Shown here: in pieces, positions 18,516 to 27,419 of the stretch
How positions within the stretch are numbered: position 1 is the stretch's first letter
Layout of the letters: the number at the start of each line of letters is the position of its first letter
From: Verrucomicrobium sp. BvORR034
Lineage (GTDB): Bacteria; Verrucomicrobiota; Verrucomicrobiia; Verrucomicrobiales; Verrucomicrobiaceae
Assembly (NCBI RefSeq): GCF_000739635.1
Contig: NZ_BATQ01000041.1
Span: 124,001 to 188,000, forward strand
Reading direction: 5' to 3'
DNA length: 64,000 bases
Made by a program: the position numbers and the translations under genes
Notes under the pieces: model-generated
Told to the model about the DNA's origin: nothing
The model's database searches: none
Seen by the model: only the letters and a program-made list of their open reading frames with translations

Positions 18516-18553
18516 CTAACAATTGACCTCCAGGGAGATAACAAATCTGTAAT
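18516..18553. promoter_or_regulatory. candidate autoregulatory site, 11-bp phased boxes
   Basis: CTAAC at 18516, ATAAC at 18538 (22 bp on) and GTAAT at 18549 (11 bp on) keep the same phase as the blocks at 5261 and 8127; the position at 18527 is a poor match. It lies 72-110 bp before the response-regulator start. Confidence 0.45.
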
Positions 18554-18726
18554 GATGCCTTTTGCGATTGTGTTTGAGAATCGCCCTCAATATAGAGTCT
18601 GGACTGATGCTTCCATAGTTATGATGTCCAAGGCGCGGCTTTGGCACGAGACACCGCATGAAATTTACAGGTTCCAAGTCTGCAGCGCGCAAAGAGAGGG
18701 TTTGCTTCGGGTACCTCTTTCTGAAC

Positions 18727-19023
18727 ATGAGCCATCAACTCTCGATGGTCATCAGCACGGACAAGACTGATGCGTGGGCCATGGTGTACCAGCCCAAGGG
18801 GCGCTCAGGGAAGTGGGAGGGGGAGATCCTCTGCCCCATATGGTGGGCGGAGATTCACGGGGCGGGAACCCACTACCCCAACCGGGTGCAGCTTCAGCAG
18901 GCGTTGAGAAAGCTGCTGGACCAGAAGCTGGAGGAAAGGCCGGGGTTCAAAGAGTCGGGCATCAGGAAAGGGCTGGCGCAGGCGGACTCTGAATCCGGCC
19001 CCCAGTCCGAGGGAGTAGTATGA
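18727..19023 (+). CDS. hypothetical protein, 98 residues
   Basis: Not recognised. ATG at 18727 opens a 98-residue frame (MSHQLSMVISTDKTDAW...); an upstream in-frame ATG at 18658 would add a basic leader. It is polar with a WWAEIHGAGTHYPN stretch, no signal peptide and no membrane segment. The base composition resembles the GC-rich backbone more than the Wadjet genes that follow, so it may be the last backbone gene before the island. No clear ribosome binding site. Confidence 0.4.
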   Translation: MSHQLSMVISTDKTDAWAMVYQPKGRSGKWEGEILCPIWWAEIHGAGTHYPNRVQLQQALRKLLDQKLEERPGFKESGIRKGLAQADSESGPQSEGVV

Positions 19024-19149
19024 ATCTGGGCCTCCAAATGTTGACGGTGAATTCGGCTTGTGCTGAGAACAGCGTTGCCTCGGCCGCCATTCTCCCCCTC
19101 ATGAGAGGGCGAGATTTTCTTCACTCAGAGCGCAAGGGGCACAAGGGCT

Positions 19150-19860
19150 ATGCCCCCCTTCTTCGAGGAGATTGCGTTCTTCCCGCGCCACATGGGACAA
19201 ACCGCACGGCTCAAATCGCTGACGGCAGTCGCCCGTCCTGACAAGCCCTGGCTGAACGGTCTCCTCAGAACCATCTTTGTGTCGGACATGGGTGACGCGC
19301 TCTCCTCCCAAGTACCGTTCGAGTATTTGCAGGAAGAGGTCGTGGAAATCGTACGATCTGAAGAGGGGCGGCAACATCTTTGGTTGTGGCTGATCAAGCG
19401 GCCCGCCCGCATGTCAGCATTTGGTAAATGGCTGAAACAGCAGGGAGGTGTCTGGCCTGACAACGTCGTGGCCATGACCAATGTGTTGGACATCAAAGTG
19501 GCGGGCAGTGCGATCAATCATCTTCGGAGAGTTCCGGCCCGCATCCGAGGGTTGAGTGTCGAGCCCCTGCTAGAACCGATGGCCTTAGACCTCGTCGACA
19601 TCGATTGGGTTATTGTGGGCGGGGAGTCCGGTCATTATTCCCGGGCTTTTGATCTGGATAGAGCGCGGATCCCTCCGAGACCAGTGCCGGCGAAGTGGAG
19701 TTGCTTTCTTCGTGACACAGCTCGGCGCGGATCCCTTGCTCAATGATGACAAGCTTCAGTTGACCGACCCTCATGGGGAGACTGGAAGGATTGGCCGAGA
19801 GATCCGCGTGTTCGCCAAATGTCGCAAGCATTCCGCCCAATCGAGGGGCGTAGATACAAT
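19150..19860 (+). pseudogene. DUF5131 family protein, truncated and frameshifted
   Basis: The frame from 19150 matches the middle of DUF5131 (phage Gp37/Gp68-like) proteins: PRTIFVSDMGDALS-type and SVEPLLEPMALDLVDIDWVIVGGESG are diagnostic. The N-terminal Cys motif (PGCDNCYA-type) is absent. Near 19670 the frame shifts: the natural continuation SLRDQCRRSGVAFFVTQLG is in the next frame. After DPHG, near 19775, it shifts again (GDWKDWPRDPRVRQMSQAFR in a third frame). With the head missing and two frameshifts this is a dead gene. DUF5131 genes are often found on mobile and defence islands. Confidence 0.75.
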
Positions 19861-20487
19861 CGAGCAGATCTGCCCAATTTGGCCGACACGAGGCATTGCG
19901 AACGTGTCGGCTCTTTCTTTAGAAAATTCGATGGAAGTCCAACGAGGGGCGATTCAACGTGTTGTTTTCCGCGACTGCATCGACAAGGACGATGATGACA
20001 ATCGAGCTGCGCGAATGCCTGACTCATCAGCTTCCTGCGAGATTTGTTGTTCTGCTACGGCCGGGAGGGGAGCACGCCGCATTCGCGACGTCGACTGGAC
20101 GAACAAGTATCGAATTTCCGATGGCACCAAGTGTCGACGTGTCTCCATGAGGGGTGGCTTGCTCGGGGTCATGCTAAACCTTCTTGATACACTGGAAACG
20201 GTTCAAGGGCTTGATGGCAGCTTTTATGATCAACACAATCTGGAATCTCAAATTGAGACTTGGACTCTTGCGCTGCAGGTGGTCAAAGAGGCAGAATCGA
20301 TTGCAAGTCAGGAAATTGACCAGGAACATGTCGACTGGCTTTGAATTCTCGAACTGCGGGACGCCGCAGTCTATGGGATTTTTTTGCTAGACACAATAAA
20401 AACCAACTGGTTTCTATTGGTGCGCGCACGAACCGCTGCGGAGTTCGCCCAAGGCCTCCAAGCTTCGAGTCGCTGGGGGCACGCGAA
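19861..20487. other. degenerate stretch before the Wadjet operon
   Basis: No intact gene is convincing here. Two overlapping frames give protein-like pieces (RECLTHQLPARFVVLLRPGG from about 20005, and DGSFYDQHNLESQIETWTLALQVV to 20344) that may be parts of one frameshifted gene. I could not identify the family. The stretch probably contains the promoter of the Wadjet operon. Confidence 0.4.
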
Positions 20488-22077
20488 ATGGAGAAACCAT
20501 CACAATTTTTGCCAGAGAAGGGTGTCGAGTCCGAAGACTGCGATCTCTACCGTGTCTTTCAACATTTGGGCACCCCAAAGACCTCCGCATATCGCATCAT
20601 CTTGCGGCTGTTCGTGGCGGCCAAAGAAAGGTTTGAGATCGCATTGCGTCCAGGAGACTTGATGATTCAGCTGGCAGAATTGGGGGAAATTGCGCCCGAG
20701 CTCAGGGATGAGGAGGGGCTCACCTCGTGCCTCGAGTCGTTACGAGATTGGGGCAATCTGACCGCGACGCGGGACGTTGTTTCGGCCAAGTCAATTGAAG
20801 AGTATTTGCATCCCAAGTACATGTACCAGATGAGCAAGGCTGGCGAGCTCGCTGAAAGGGCCTTGGCTGCCTACGAAGATAGTCTTTCGCGGCCTGGTGA
20901 ACTTTCAGCTTCTGCGCTCCGTGAGATTGCGGAGACTCTCGACGAGCTCTTGCGACTGCTGGAAGTCGCGGTGCCGGATGAATCCAAAGTGGCAAAAGCC
21001 ATGGAAGATTTGGTGTCGCGCTTCGACTCGTTGGTCGCCCGTGCACAGACGTTCATGGGAGGATTGCAACGGGAAATGGATCGGCCAGGAGGGAATGAAA
21101 CATCATTCTTGGGCCTCAAGGAGGAACTATTGAGGTATCTCGAACGGTTCATCAAGGAACTGCTCACAGCAACTTACCGTATTCGGCATAGTCTGGAAAA
21201 GTTCTCTGATTTCCAGATCGAATTTGCGCTTAAGTCTGCCGTAAGCAGAGAGTTCGCCGAAGTGCTTTCAGTAGACGACCACATGCGCCTACGATCCCTT
21301 CGCAGTTGGCAAGAACGATGGCGGGGGCTCAAGGGCTGGTTCATTGGAAGACCGGATCAACCCGCGCAATCTGAGCGCCTCAGATTACGCGCCGTAGACT
21401 CCATTACAGCGTTGTTGGAAAGAGTGAGACGCATGCATGACCAGAGGGCAAACCGAACCGACCGTTCGACTGATTTTCTGACACTTGCCCGTTGGTTCGC
21501 CGAAGCACCTGACGAGATAACCATGCATAGGCTCTGGCGTTCAGCATTCGCGCTGAATTCCGCACGGCATTTGAGAGTGAATGCCACCACACTGCAGGCC
21601 TGGGCTAAGTTAGATGATGGAGAGCGTCCCGTCTGGGAAGAAGCACCACCATACATAATCACCATTTCTCAATGGAGCCGCGGACGGAGCGGTCAAATTG
21701 GCAAGCCGCCAAAAATTGTCGACCGGACGGCTGCTCGCGAGGCACTCAGGGCCAAAGCCCACGCAGAAGGACTAGCTCTCCAACGATCCAGACAGAACCT
21801 GGCAAAAAATACGCCCTGCTTGCTTGCCGAACTATCGGAATTGGATGCACCAGCGTTCGAAGTTTTGCTTGATGCCATTAGCGAAGCCTTCGCAAACATG
21901 AAGCCAGAAGATGTACGAGGAGAGGCCACTACCGCAGATGGCGAGATGAATGTCACTCTTGAGTTGCCAGCAAGTCGCCAGGATATAGCACACCTAAGGA
22001 CGCATGAAGGGATTCTAACAGGGCCGAACATCAAGATTACCCTTCGACTCACCGATGAAGTGACTTCGCCTTTGTGA
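20488..22077 (+). CDS. jetA: Wadjet protein JetA (DUF2397/TIGR02677 family), MukF-like kleisin
   Basis: Kleisin-like subunit of the Wadjet anti-plasmid SMC complex. ATG at 20488 (MEKPSQFLPEKG) gives 529 residues, the usual family size; the frame is open further up to a TTG at 20341, but those residues do not look native. Seen: an N-terminal winged-helix region (YRIILRLFVAAKERFEIALRPGDLM, LRDWGNLTATRDVVSAKSIEEYL), a helical middle with the family motif ALREIAETLDELLRLL, and a C-terminal half with RSLRSWQERWRGLKGWFIG. It is first in a tight four-gene operon; JetB starts 5 bp after its stop. The base composition is more AT-rich than the flanks, consistent with horizontal gain. Confidence 0.88.
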   Translation: MEKPSQFLPEKGVESEDCDLYRVFQHLGTPKTSAYRIILRLFVAAKERFEIALRPGDLMIQLAELGEIAPELRDEEGLTSCLESLRDWGNLTATRDVVSAKSIEEYLHPKYMYQMSKAGELAERALAAYEDSLSRPGELSASALREIAETLDELLRLLEVAVPDESKVAKAMEDLVSRFDSLVARAQTFMGGLQREMDRPGGNETSFLGLKEELLRYLERFIKELLTATYRIRHSLEKFSDFQIEFALKSAVSREFAEVLSVDDHMRLRSLRSWQERWRGLKGWFIGRPDQPAQSERLRLRAVDSITALLERVRRMHDQRANRTDRSTDFLTLARWFAEAPDEITMHRLWRSAFALNSARHLRVNATTLQAWAKLDDGERPVWEEAPPYIITISQWSRGRSGQIGKPPKIVDRTAAREALRAKAHAEGLALQRSRQNLAKNTPCLLAELSELDAPAFEVLLDAISEAFANMKPEDVRGEATTADGEMNVTLELPASRQDIAHLRTHEGILTGPNIKITLRLTDEVTSPL

Positions 22078-22081
22078 GCCG

Positions 22082-23296
22082 ATGGATGCTGAATTAAGCC
22101 AAATAGCTAATTTGGAGGTCGAAGAGAGGCACAGGGCTCTAAGGGCCCTGCTGCGTTGTCCGCTCGTCGTTGCTGACATCCCTGAACACATGGAGGATTT
22201 TGTTCGCATCAGACGGCATGGAGAGTATTTGAGAACATGGTTCTCCCGGCACGCTGGTTGGAGTTTGGACATCACCGCCGAATGTGCCAGGCTCTACAAA
22301 GTTCCAGCTCATCTGATGGACTCAACACGGGGTGCGAAGTCGTCGAGAGATGAGAGCGACTTTACGAGGAGGCGCTATGTTCTATTCTGTCTGGCTCTGA
22401 CAATTCTCGTCAGAGCAGAGATGCAGACGACGCTCGGTGAGCTGGCGCAGGGTGTCATTCGAATCCTGCAAGAGGACGATTGTTTTCGTTCTCTTGCTTT
22501 TGACTTGGAGAATGCCGATTCGCGGAGAGACCTTGTTGCGGCCGTTCGACTGCTTGTTGAGAATTTCGCCCTTAAGAGAGTTGACGGTGACGACCAGCGC
22601 TTCGTGCAAAGCCAAAAGAATGAAGTGCTCTATGACGTCAGGCACCATGTGATCTATCGCTTGCTCGCCACTAGGAAAGCGCCTAGCGCAGTCGTTGCAA
22701 CTGACTGGCTAGATCGGTTGGCCGCTCTCACTGATGAGCCGAAGTTGCAAACCGGGGAACAGCGAAATCTTCAGATTCGGCATGAGATAAATCGCCGATT
22801 GCTTGATGACCCCGTCCTCTACCTGCCAGGTGATCTGAGCGAGGATGCCTTGGAGTACTTTTCCAAACAACGACCGCATCTGATCAGAGTGCTGGAAGAA
22901 GCTACCGATATGGTCATCGAAGACCGACGCGAAGGCATTGCACTCTCTGATCGGTTCGGAGATTGCACAGATATTGGATTGCCCGAGGATGGCACTGATG
23001 GTCATGCGACCTTGCTGACCGCAGAGTACTTGGGAAGACTTCGCATTGAACAGCCTGGAGAAGTCATTCCCACGGCTGTGGTCGAGCAATTTATCGCGGA
23101 ACAAGCACAGATTTTCAGGAAATTCTGGAGGCAAGATGCTGTTGCTCCAGGCTCCGAGATGGCACTTACGGACGAAGTGTTGCAACGACTCCAAGCACTG
23201 GATCTTGTCAGGCGTGCTATTGGGGGTGTGCTTCCGATGCCTGCAATCCATCGATATCGACATGAGCTTCGGCGGCGGGACGTTTCCCCTCAATGA
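22082..23296 (+). CDS. jetB: Wadjet protein JetB (DUF2398/TIGR02678 family), MukE-like
   Basis: A 404-residue winged-helix partner that binds the kleisin JetA and controls the SMC ring. Family features: N-terminal ERHRALRALLRCPLVVADIPE, then FVRIRRHGEYLRTWFSRHAGWSL, the DESDFTRRRYVLFCLALTIL helix and the C-terminal ELRRRD. It is located between jetA and jetC with almost no spacing and its 3' end lies against or inside the jetC start region, so the products should be made together. Confidence 0.88.
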   Translation: MDAELSQIANLEVEERHRALRALLRCPLVVADIPEHMEDFVRIRRHGEYLRTWFSRHAGWSLDITAECARLYKVPAHLMDSTRGAKSSRDESDFTRRRYVLFCLALTILVRAEMQTTLGELAQGVIRILQEDDCFRSLAFDLENADSRRDLVAAVRLLVENFALKRVDGDDQRFVQSQKNEVLYDVRHHVIYRLLATRKAPSAVVATDWLDRLAALTDEPKLQTGEQRNLQIRHEINRRLLDDPVLYLPGDLSEDALEYFSKQRPHLIRVLEEATDMVIEDRREGIALSDRFGDCTDIGLPEDGTDGHATLLTAEYLGRLRIEQPGEVIPTAVVEQFIAEQAQIFRKFWRQDAVAPGSEMALTDEVLQRLQALDLVRRAIGGVLPMPAIHRYRHELRRRDVSPQ

Positions 23297-23312
23297 GCAG
23301 CCTTCCCTCCAA

Positions 23313-26300
23313 ATGACGAATTTGCCTTCGGCTTACACCTTGCGATTTCAGCCCATACGCAGTGGGCTGCTGAATCTCTTCAAGTACCAAGACCAAGAGT
23401 TTTGGTATGAAAAGGGTCGGCTATTGATTCGCGGCAACAATGGAAGCGGGAAGTCGCGTGTTCTCGCATTGCAACTTCCGTTCCTCTTGGATGGGGAAAT
23501 AAGCTCACGCCGCGTAGAGCCAGATGGAGATCCAGCCAGACAAATGGCCTGGCATCTTCTCATGGACGATCAGTTCGAGCAACGAACCGGGTACACCTGG
23601 ATAGAATTCGGCAGAGTCGACGACCAAGGCGTTGAACACTTTCTCACGCTGGGTTGTGGCATGAAAGCCGTCAGAGGTGGGGACAATCAGCCATCACGAT
23701 GGTTCTTTCTCACTTCCAAACGGATTGGCCGGGACTTGGATTTGCAAGAAGGTGGCACACCGCGCAGTGCCGAGCGTTTGAGTGAGGCGCTCAGCCCAGA
23801 GGATTTTTTTGCAAAAACGGCCAAAGAGTATCGCATGGAGGTCAATAGGCGACTGTTTGGGCTAAGCATGGGGGCATACTCAGCCCTTATAGAACTTTTG
23901 ATTCGTCTCAGAGCACCACAACTTTCCAAGAAGCTGGATGAGAAATCGCTGTTTGCCGCGCTTTCTGATGCCCTCCCCCCTCTCGCTGCCGACGTTGTGG
24001 ACCAAGTCGCAAGCGCCTTTAAGCAACTGGAGGATTTGAGGCATGAATACCAGCACTTGAAATCCCTTAGTCATGCGCTCACACAGTTTAGGGCGAACTA
24101 TCAGGTCTATTTGCAAATTGCTTTGTTGCGAAGGGCTGAAGCAGTAACCTCATGCCATTCCCGTTATGAGAAAGCACAGGGGCAAGTCCGAACTCTTCAG
24201 CAGACGGTGGAAGCAGGGGAATCGCGCCTAGGCGAAGCGGAAGCAGAAGTCAATCTGGCTCACGATGTTCGTACGGCATGTACAGCAACTCTAGAGGCAA
24301 TACAGTCCAGGCCAGAGGCCGATTTAGCATCCAAACTCGACGCCGCTCATCGCGACGCGCATGAAAAGGGTACGCGCCTCAACGAGGCACAAGTAAACCT
24401 CACCAACACTTCAGGTCGCCTGGAAATATGCAGCAATGAACGTGATCGACAGCAAAAATTAGCAGACAGAGCAGTTTCTGACTGTCGGATTCTAGAACAT
24501 GAGGCTCGCGGCAAAGTGACCCCCACGGGATTCCAGTCAGATCATGATGAGATATTGCCAGGGAATAGAGATTGGCCCAAAGATCTCGTCAGCCTGGTGG
24601 AGCTTCGTGACATCCACAAACGTAAGGGGGATGATCATCTCTACCGTCTCGAACAGTTGGAGAGGGAGAAAGCGAAGCTCGACCAATTCAAAGTGATTCG
24701 GGAACAAGCAATATTCCGTGAGCAAGAAGCAACCGACAAGGTCACTGCCGCTCGCGATTTGATCCACACTCATCAGCAGAACGTTGAATCAAACAGACGT
24801 GAATTTGACCGGAAGTACGATGCTTGGCAAAGGGCCCTAAGGTGGCTGAAAATGCCTCCAGCGTCTGAACTTTCCGAACGACTGGAGGATTGGTATCAAA
24901 CCGACGGGTCTGAACACAGGGTGTTCAGCAGTATCCTCGCAGATTCCATAAAGGCAGACGTGGAAGTGAGGTCGGCCCAACAAGCGATAGTGGAGGCACG
25001 TCGAAGCGAACTAGATGGCAGAAGGGACACTCTTGAGAACGAAGCTGCTCAATTGACGGCCGCACCTCGTGTCCCCCAACTACCGAAAGTTCGTGGTTCA
25101 GCCGAAATGGAGCGCCTAGATCGACCCGGCGCTCCACTTTGGAAACTCTGTGAGTTTGAAACGGGCCTATCCCCCCTGCAGCGGGCCGGCTTGGAAGCTG
25201 CGCTTGAAGCCGCGGGTATTCTGGATGCTTGGATATGGCCAGATGGAAGGATGAGCTCTGACGTGTTTCCCATAGACACATTTATTCTTCGGGACGACAA
25301 GAGTCTTGATCTCGGGGGGCAGAATTCTCTCGCGGATGTGCTTATTCTCGACCCTGAATATTCAGGAGATTATGTCTTTTCAGACGACGTGCTTCGGCAA
25401 GTGCTAAGCGGAATCGGTTTGGGGCAAGACCGTGGAAGCCATTGGATCTCATTGGATGGAGAATGGTGTCTTGGCCCCCTGCGAGGTAGAGGCGAAAAGC
25501 AGTTCCCGGAGTTCATTGGTACTCGCAGCCGGAATAGTGCCCGTGACCGCCAGTTGCAAGAGATTGATGAGCAAAGGGCTTTGCTTGCTATCGAATTTGA
25601 GGATCTGACTCGGGAGAGTGAAGCTCTGAGAGATAGGGGTGCCGAGGCGGAAGCAGAACAATGTTCCGCACCCAAGGATGACCTCATCGCCCGTCATCTT
25701 GCGTTGCGCACCCACGCATATTCAGTTCTCAATGAGCTGACGCAGGCGCTCGCAGAGGTGCACCAACAGGCAGAACTCGCCTGTCGGCAGTACGATAGTG
25801 AGAAGGGGAATTTTAAAACTCTTGCCTCGCACATGGGGTATGCGGCTCATGCTGACCAAATCGACACCCTCCGAGGTTCTTGGACCCACTACGAATCAGC
25901 AATGGCTCGGTTATGGGACAAAGCAGAATCCGTCATCACAAATCTTGAAGGTTTGGGAATGGCTGAGTCGTCTCTTCGTCTTGTGTCTGAAGATTACCTG
26001 GCTGCTGCAAATCGTGCTCGCAGAGCAGAAGACGAGTCAATCCATGCGAGAGAGACCTACGCAGCACTCCAGGCAACCGTGGGCATTTCAGTGAATGAAT
26101 TCCAGACCATGTTGGCATCCGCAAGATCCAACAAGGAGGCTGCTGAAAGGGGGGTCCAAGATGCTGAAAGCCAGCGTTCGCAGATTGAGAAACAGCTCAC
26201 TGCGGTGAGAGCCAGCCTCCCCGGTGCCGAAGAGAAGGTTCAAGAGGCCGAGTCCGAACGTGATAAAGCAACCGGATTCCTTCGACGGATGTTTGATGCT

Positions 26301-27419
26301 GGAATGTTCGCTGAAGCCGATGAGCGAATCATGGAGTTTGACACGCAGATGTGGTCTGCGTCCAAGGCGGTCTCAATTGCAAGGAGTGTCTGCAAGCTGC
26401 TTCCGGACCTGCCTCGCGATGACGGGGTTTGGACGGAAAGACTGAATGTCTTGGACAAACGAATCAATGAACTGCGCACGAGTACAGGCTCTGCATGTCC
26501 GATCGAAAGTGAGCAGCTAGTTGAAGGGCTCATCTTGGTGACTTGCATTTACCAAGGAAACCGGCTGCGCCCATCAGGGTGCCTCGCGGCAATCGAGCGT
26601 GAACGTGAAACACACGACCGCCTGTTGGCTGAAGAAGAGCGCAAGATCATCGACAGTCACCTCGTGACTGAGGTATCGCTTCAGTTGCAGCAGTTGATAG
26701 AGCAAGGCCAGGACAGAACTCGCAAAATCAATCTTGAGATGGAAAAGTGCGCCACTTCTCTTGGGGTGGCTTTGAAGCTAGTATGGGAACCAAAGACTGA
26801 GGAGATTCATCCAGCGCTACCTTCGGTGAGGCGCTTGCTTCTCATGGACCACGCCGCATGGACTGAGGCACAACGAAGCACAGTGGGGAATTTCTTGCAT
26901 CGACTGATTCAAGATGAACGCGCCAAAAACCCCGCTGCATCGTCAGCAGAACAGTTGCAAACGGCGTTGGACTATAGAAAATGGCATGTCTTCGCGGCCG
27001 AACGACAACAAAATGGCCGCTGGGAGAGATTGACCCGCAAGCGCTATGGTACTGGATCAGGTGGTGAAAAGGCTCTTATGCTAACCATCCCTCAAATGGC
27101 AGCGGCAGCTTCACACTATAGTTCTGCGGCGATTCACTCACCTAGGTTCATATTGCTCGACGAAGCCTTCGCCGGCATGGACAAACCCACTCGGGGGAGA
27201 TGTATGGGGCTTCTGGAGGCGTTTGATCTGGATCTGTTGATGACAAGCGAGAGGGAACATGGCGCTCATGCCAGCTTGTCCGGCATTGCCATTTACCAAC
27301 TGACGGCAGACTCCGAGGCTGTGGCAGCGACTCGATGGGGCTGGAATGGTATTAACAAGGTGGCGGCAACTGTGCCCGACACTCCTGAATTGCGCACCCT
27401 AGATCGTCGATCCGCATGA
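23313..27419 (+). CDS. jetC: Wadjet SMC ATPase JetC (TIGR02680 family), MukB-like
   Basis: Motor of the Wadjet complex, about 1368 residues. Walker A (RGNNGSGKSRVLALQLPFLLDG) lies near residue 41; long coiled-coil arms run from ~370 to ~640 and ~740 to ~1150 around a hinge near 580-680; the ABC signature (GTGSGGEKALMLTIP) is near 1247 and Walker B (FILLDEAFAGMD) near 1280. This head-coil-hinge-coil-head layout is complete and intact. Start: ATG 23313 gives a head like other members; ATG 23262 (overlapping jetB by 35 bp) is possible. The stop overlaps jetD by 4 bp. In known Wadjet systems JetABC extrudes DNA loops and JetD cuts small circular DNA. Confidence 0.9.
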   Translation: MTNLPSAYTLRFQPIRSGLLNLFKYQDQEFWYEKGRLLIRGNNGSGKSRVLALQLPFLLDGEISSRRVEPDGDPARQMAWHLLMDDQFEQRTGYTWIEFGRVDDQGVEHFLTLGCGMKAVRGGDNQPSRWFFLTSKRIGRDLDLQEGGTPRSAERLSEALSPEDFFAKTAKEYRMEVNRRLFGLSMGAYSALIELLIRLRAPQLSKKLDEKSLFAALSDALPPLAADVVDQVASAFKQLEDLRHEYQHLKSLSHALTQFRANYQVYLQIALLRRAEAVTSCHSRYEKAQGQVRTLQQTVEAGESRLGEAEAEVNLAHDVRTACTATLEAIQSRPEADLASKLDAAHRDAHEKGTRLNEAQVNLTNTSGRLEICSNERDRQQKLADRAVSDCRILEHEARGKVTPTGFQSDHDEILPGNRDWPKDLVSLVELRDIHKRKGDDHLYRLEQLEREKAKLDQFKVIREQAIFREQEATDKVTAARDLIHTHQQNVESNRREFDRKYDAWQRALRWLKMPPASELSERLEDWYQTDGSEHRVFSSILADSIKADVEVRSAQQAIVEARRSELDGRRDTLENEAAQLTAAPRVPQLPKVRGSAEMERLDRPGAPLWKLCEFETGLSPLQRAGLEAALEAAGILDAWIWPDGRMSSDVFPIDTFILRDDKSLDLGGQNSLADVLILDPEYSGDYVFSDDVLRQVLSGIGLGQDRGSHWISLDGEWCLGPLRGRGEKQFPEFIGTRSRNSARDRQLQEIDEQRALLAIEFEDLTRESEALRDRGAEAEAEQCSAPKDDLIARHLALRTHAYSVLNELTQALAEVHQQAELACRQYDSEKGNFKTLASHMGYAAHADQIDTLRGSWTHYESAMARLWDKAESVITNLEGLGMAESSLRLVSEDYLAAANRARRAEDESIHARETYAALQATVGISVNEFQTMLASARSNKEAAERGVQDAESQRSQIEKQLTAVRASLPGAEEKVQEAESERDKATGFLRRMFDAGMFAEADERIMEFDTQMWSASKAVSIARSVCKLLPDLPRDDGVWTERLNVLDKRINELRTSTGSACPIESEQLVEGLILVTCIYQGNRLRPSGCLAAIERERETHDRLLAEEERKIIDSHLVTEVSLQLQQLIEQGQDRTRKINLEMEKCATSLGVALKLVWEPKTEEIHPALPSVRRLLLMDHAAWTEAQRSTVGNFLHRLIQDERAKNPAASSAEQLQTALDYRKWHVFAAERQQNGRWERLTRKRYGTGSGGEKALMLTIPQMAAAASHYSSAAIHSPRFILLDEAFAGMDKPTRGRCMGLLEAFDLDLLMTSEREHGAHASLSGIAIYQLTADSEAVAATRWGWNGINKVAATVPDTPELRTLDRRSA

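Noticed and set aside
23046-23312. N-terminal extension of JetC to 23046
   Set aside because: It would overlap jetB by 250 bp in another frame; the head domain of the family begins just after ATG 23313.
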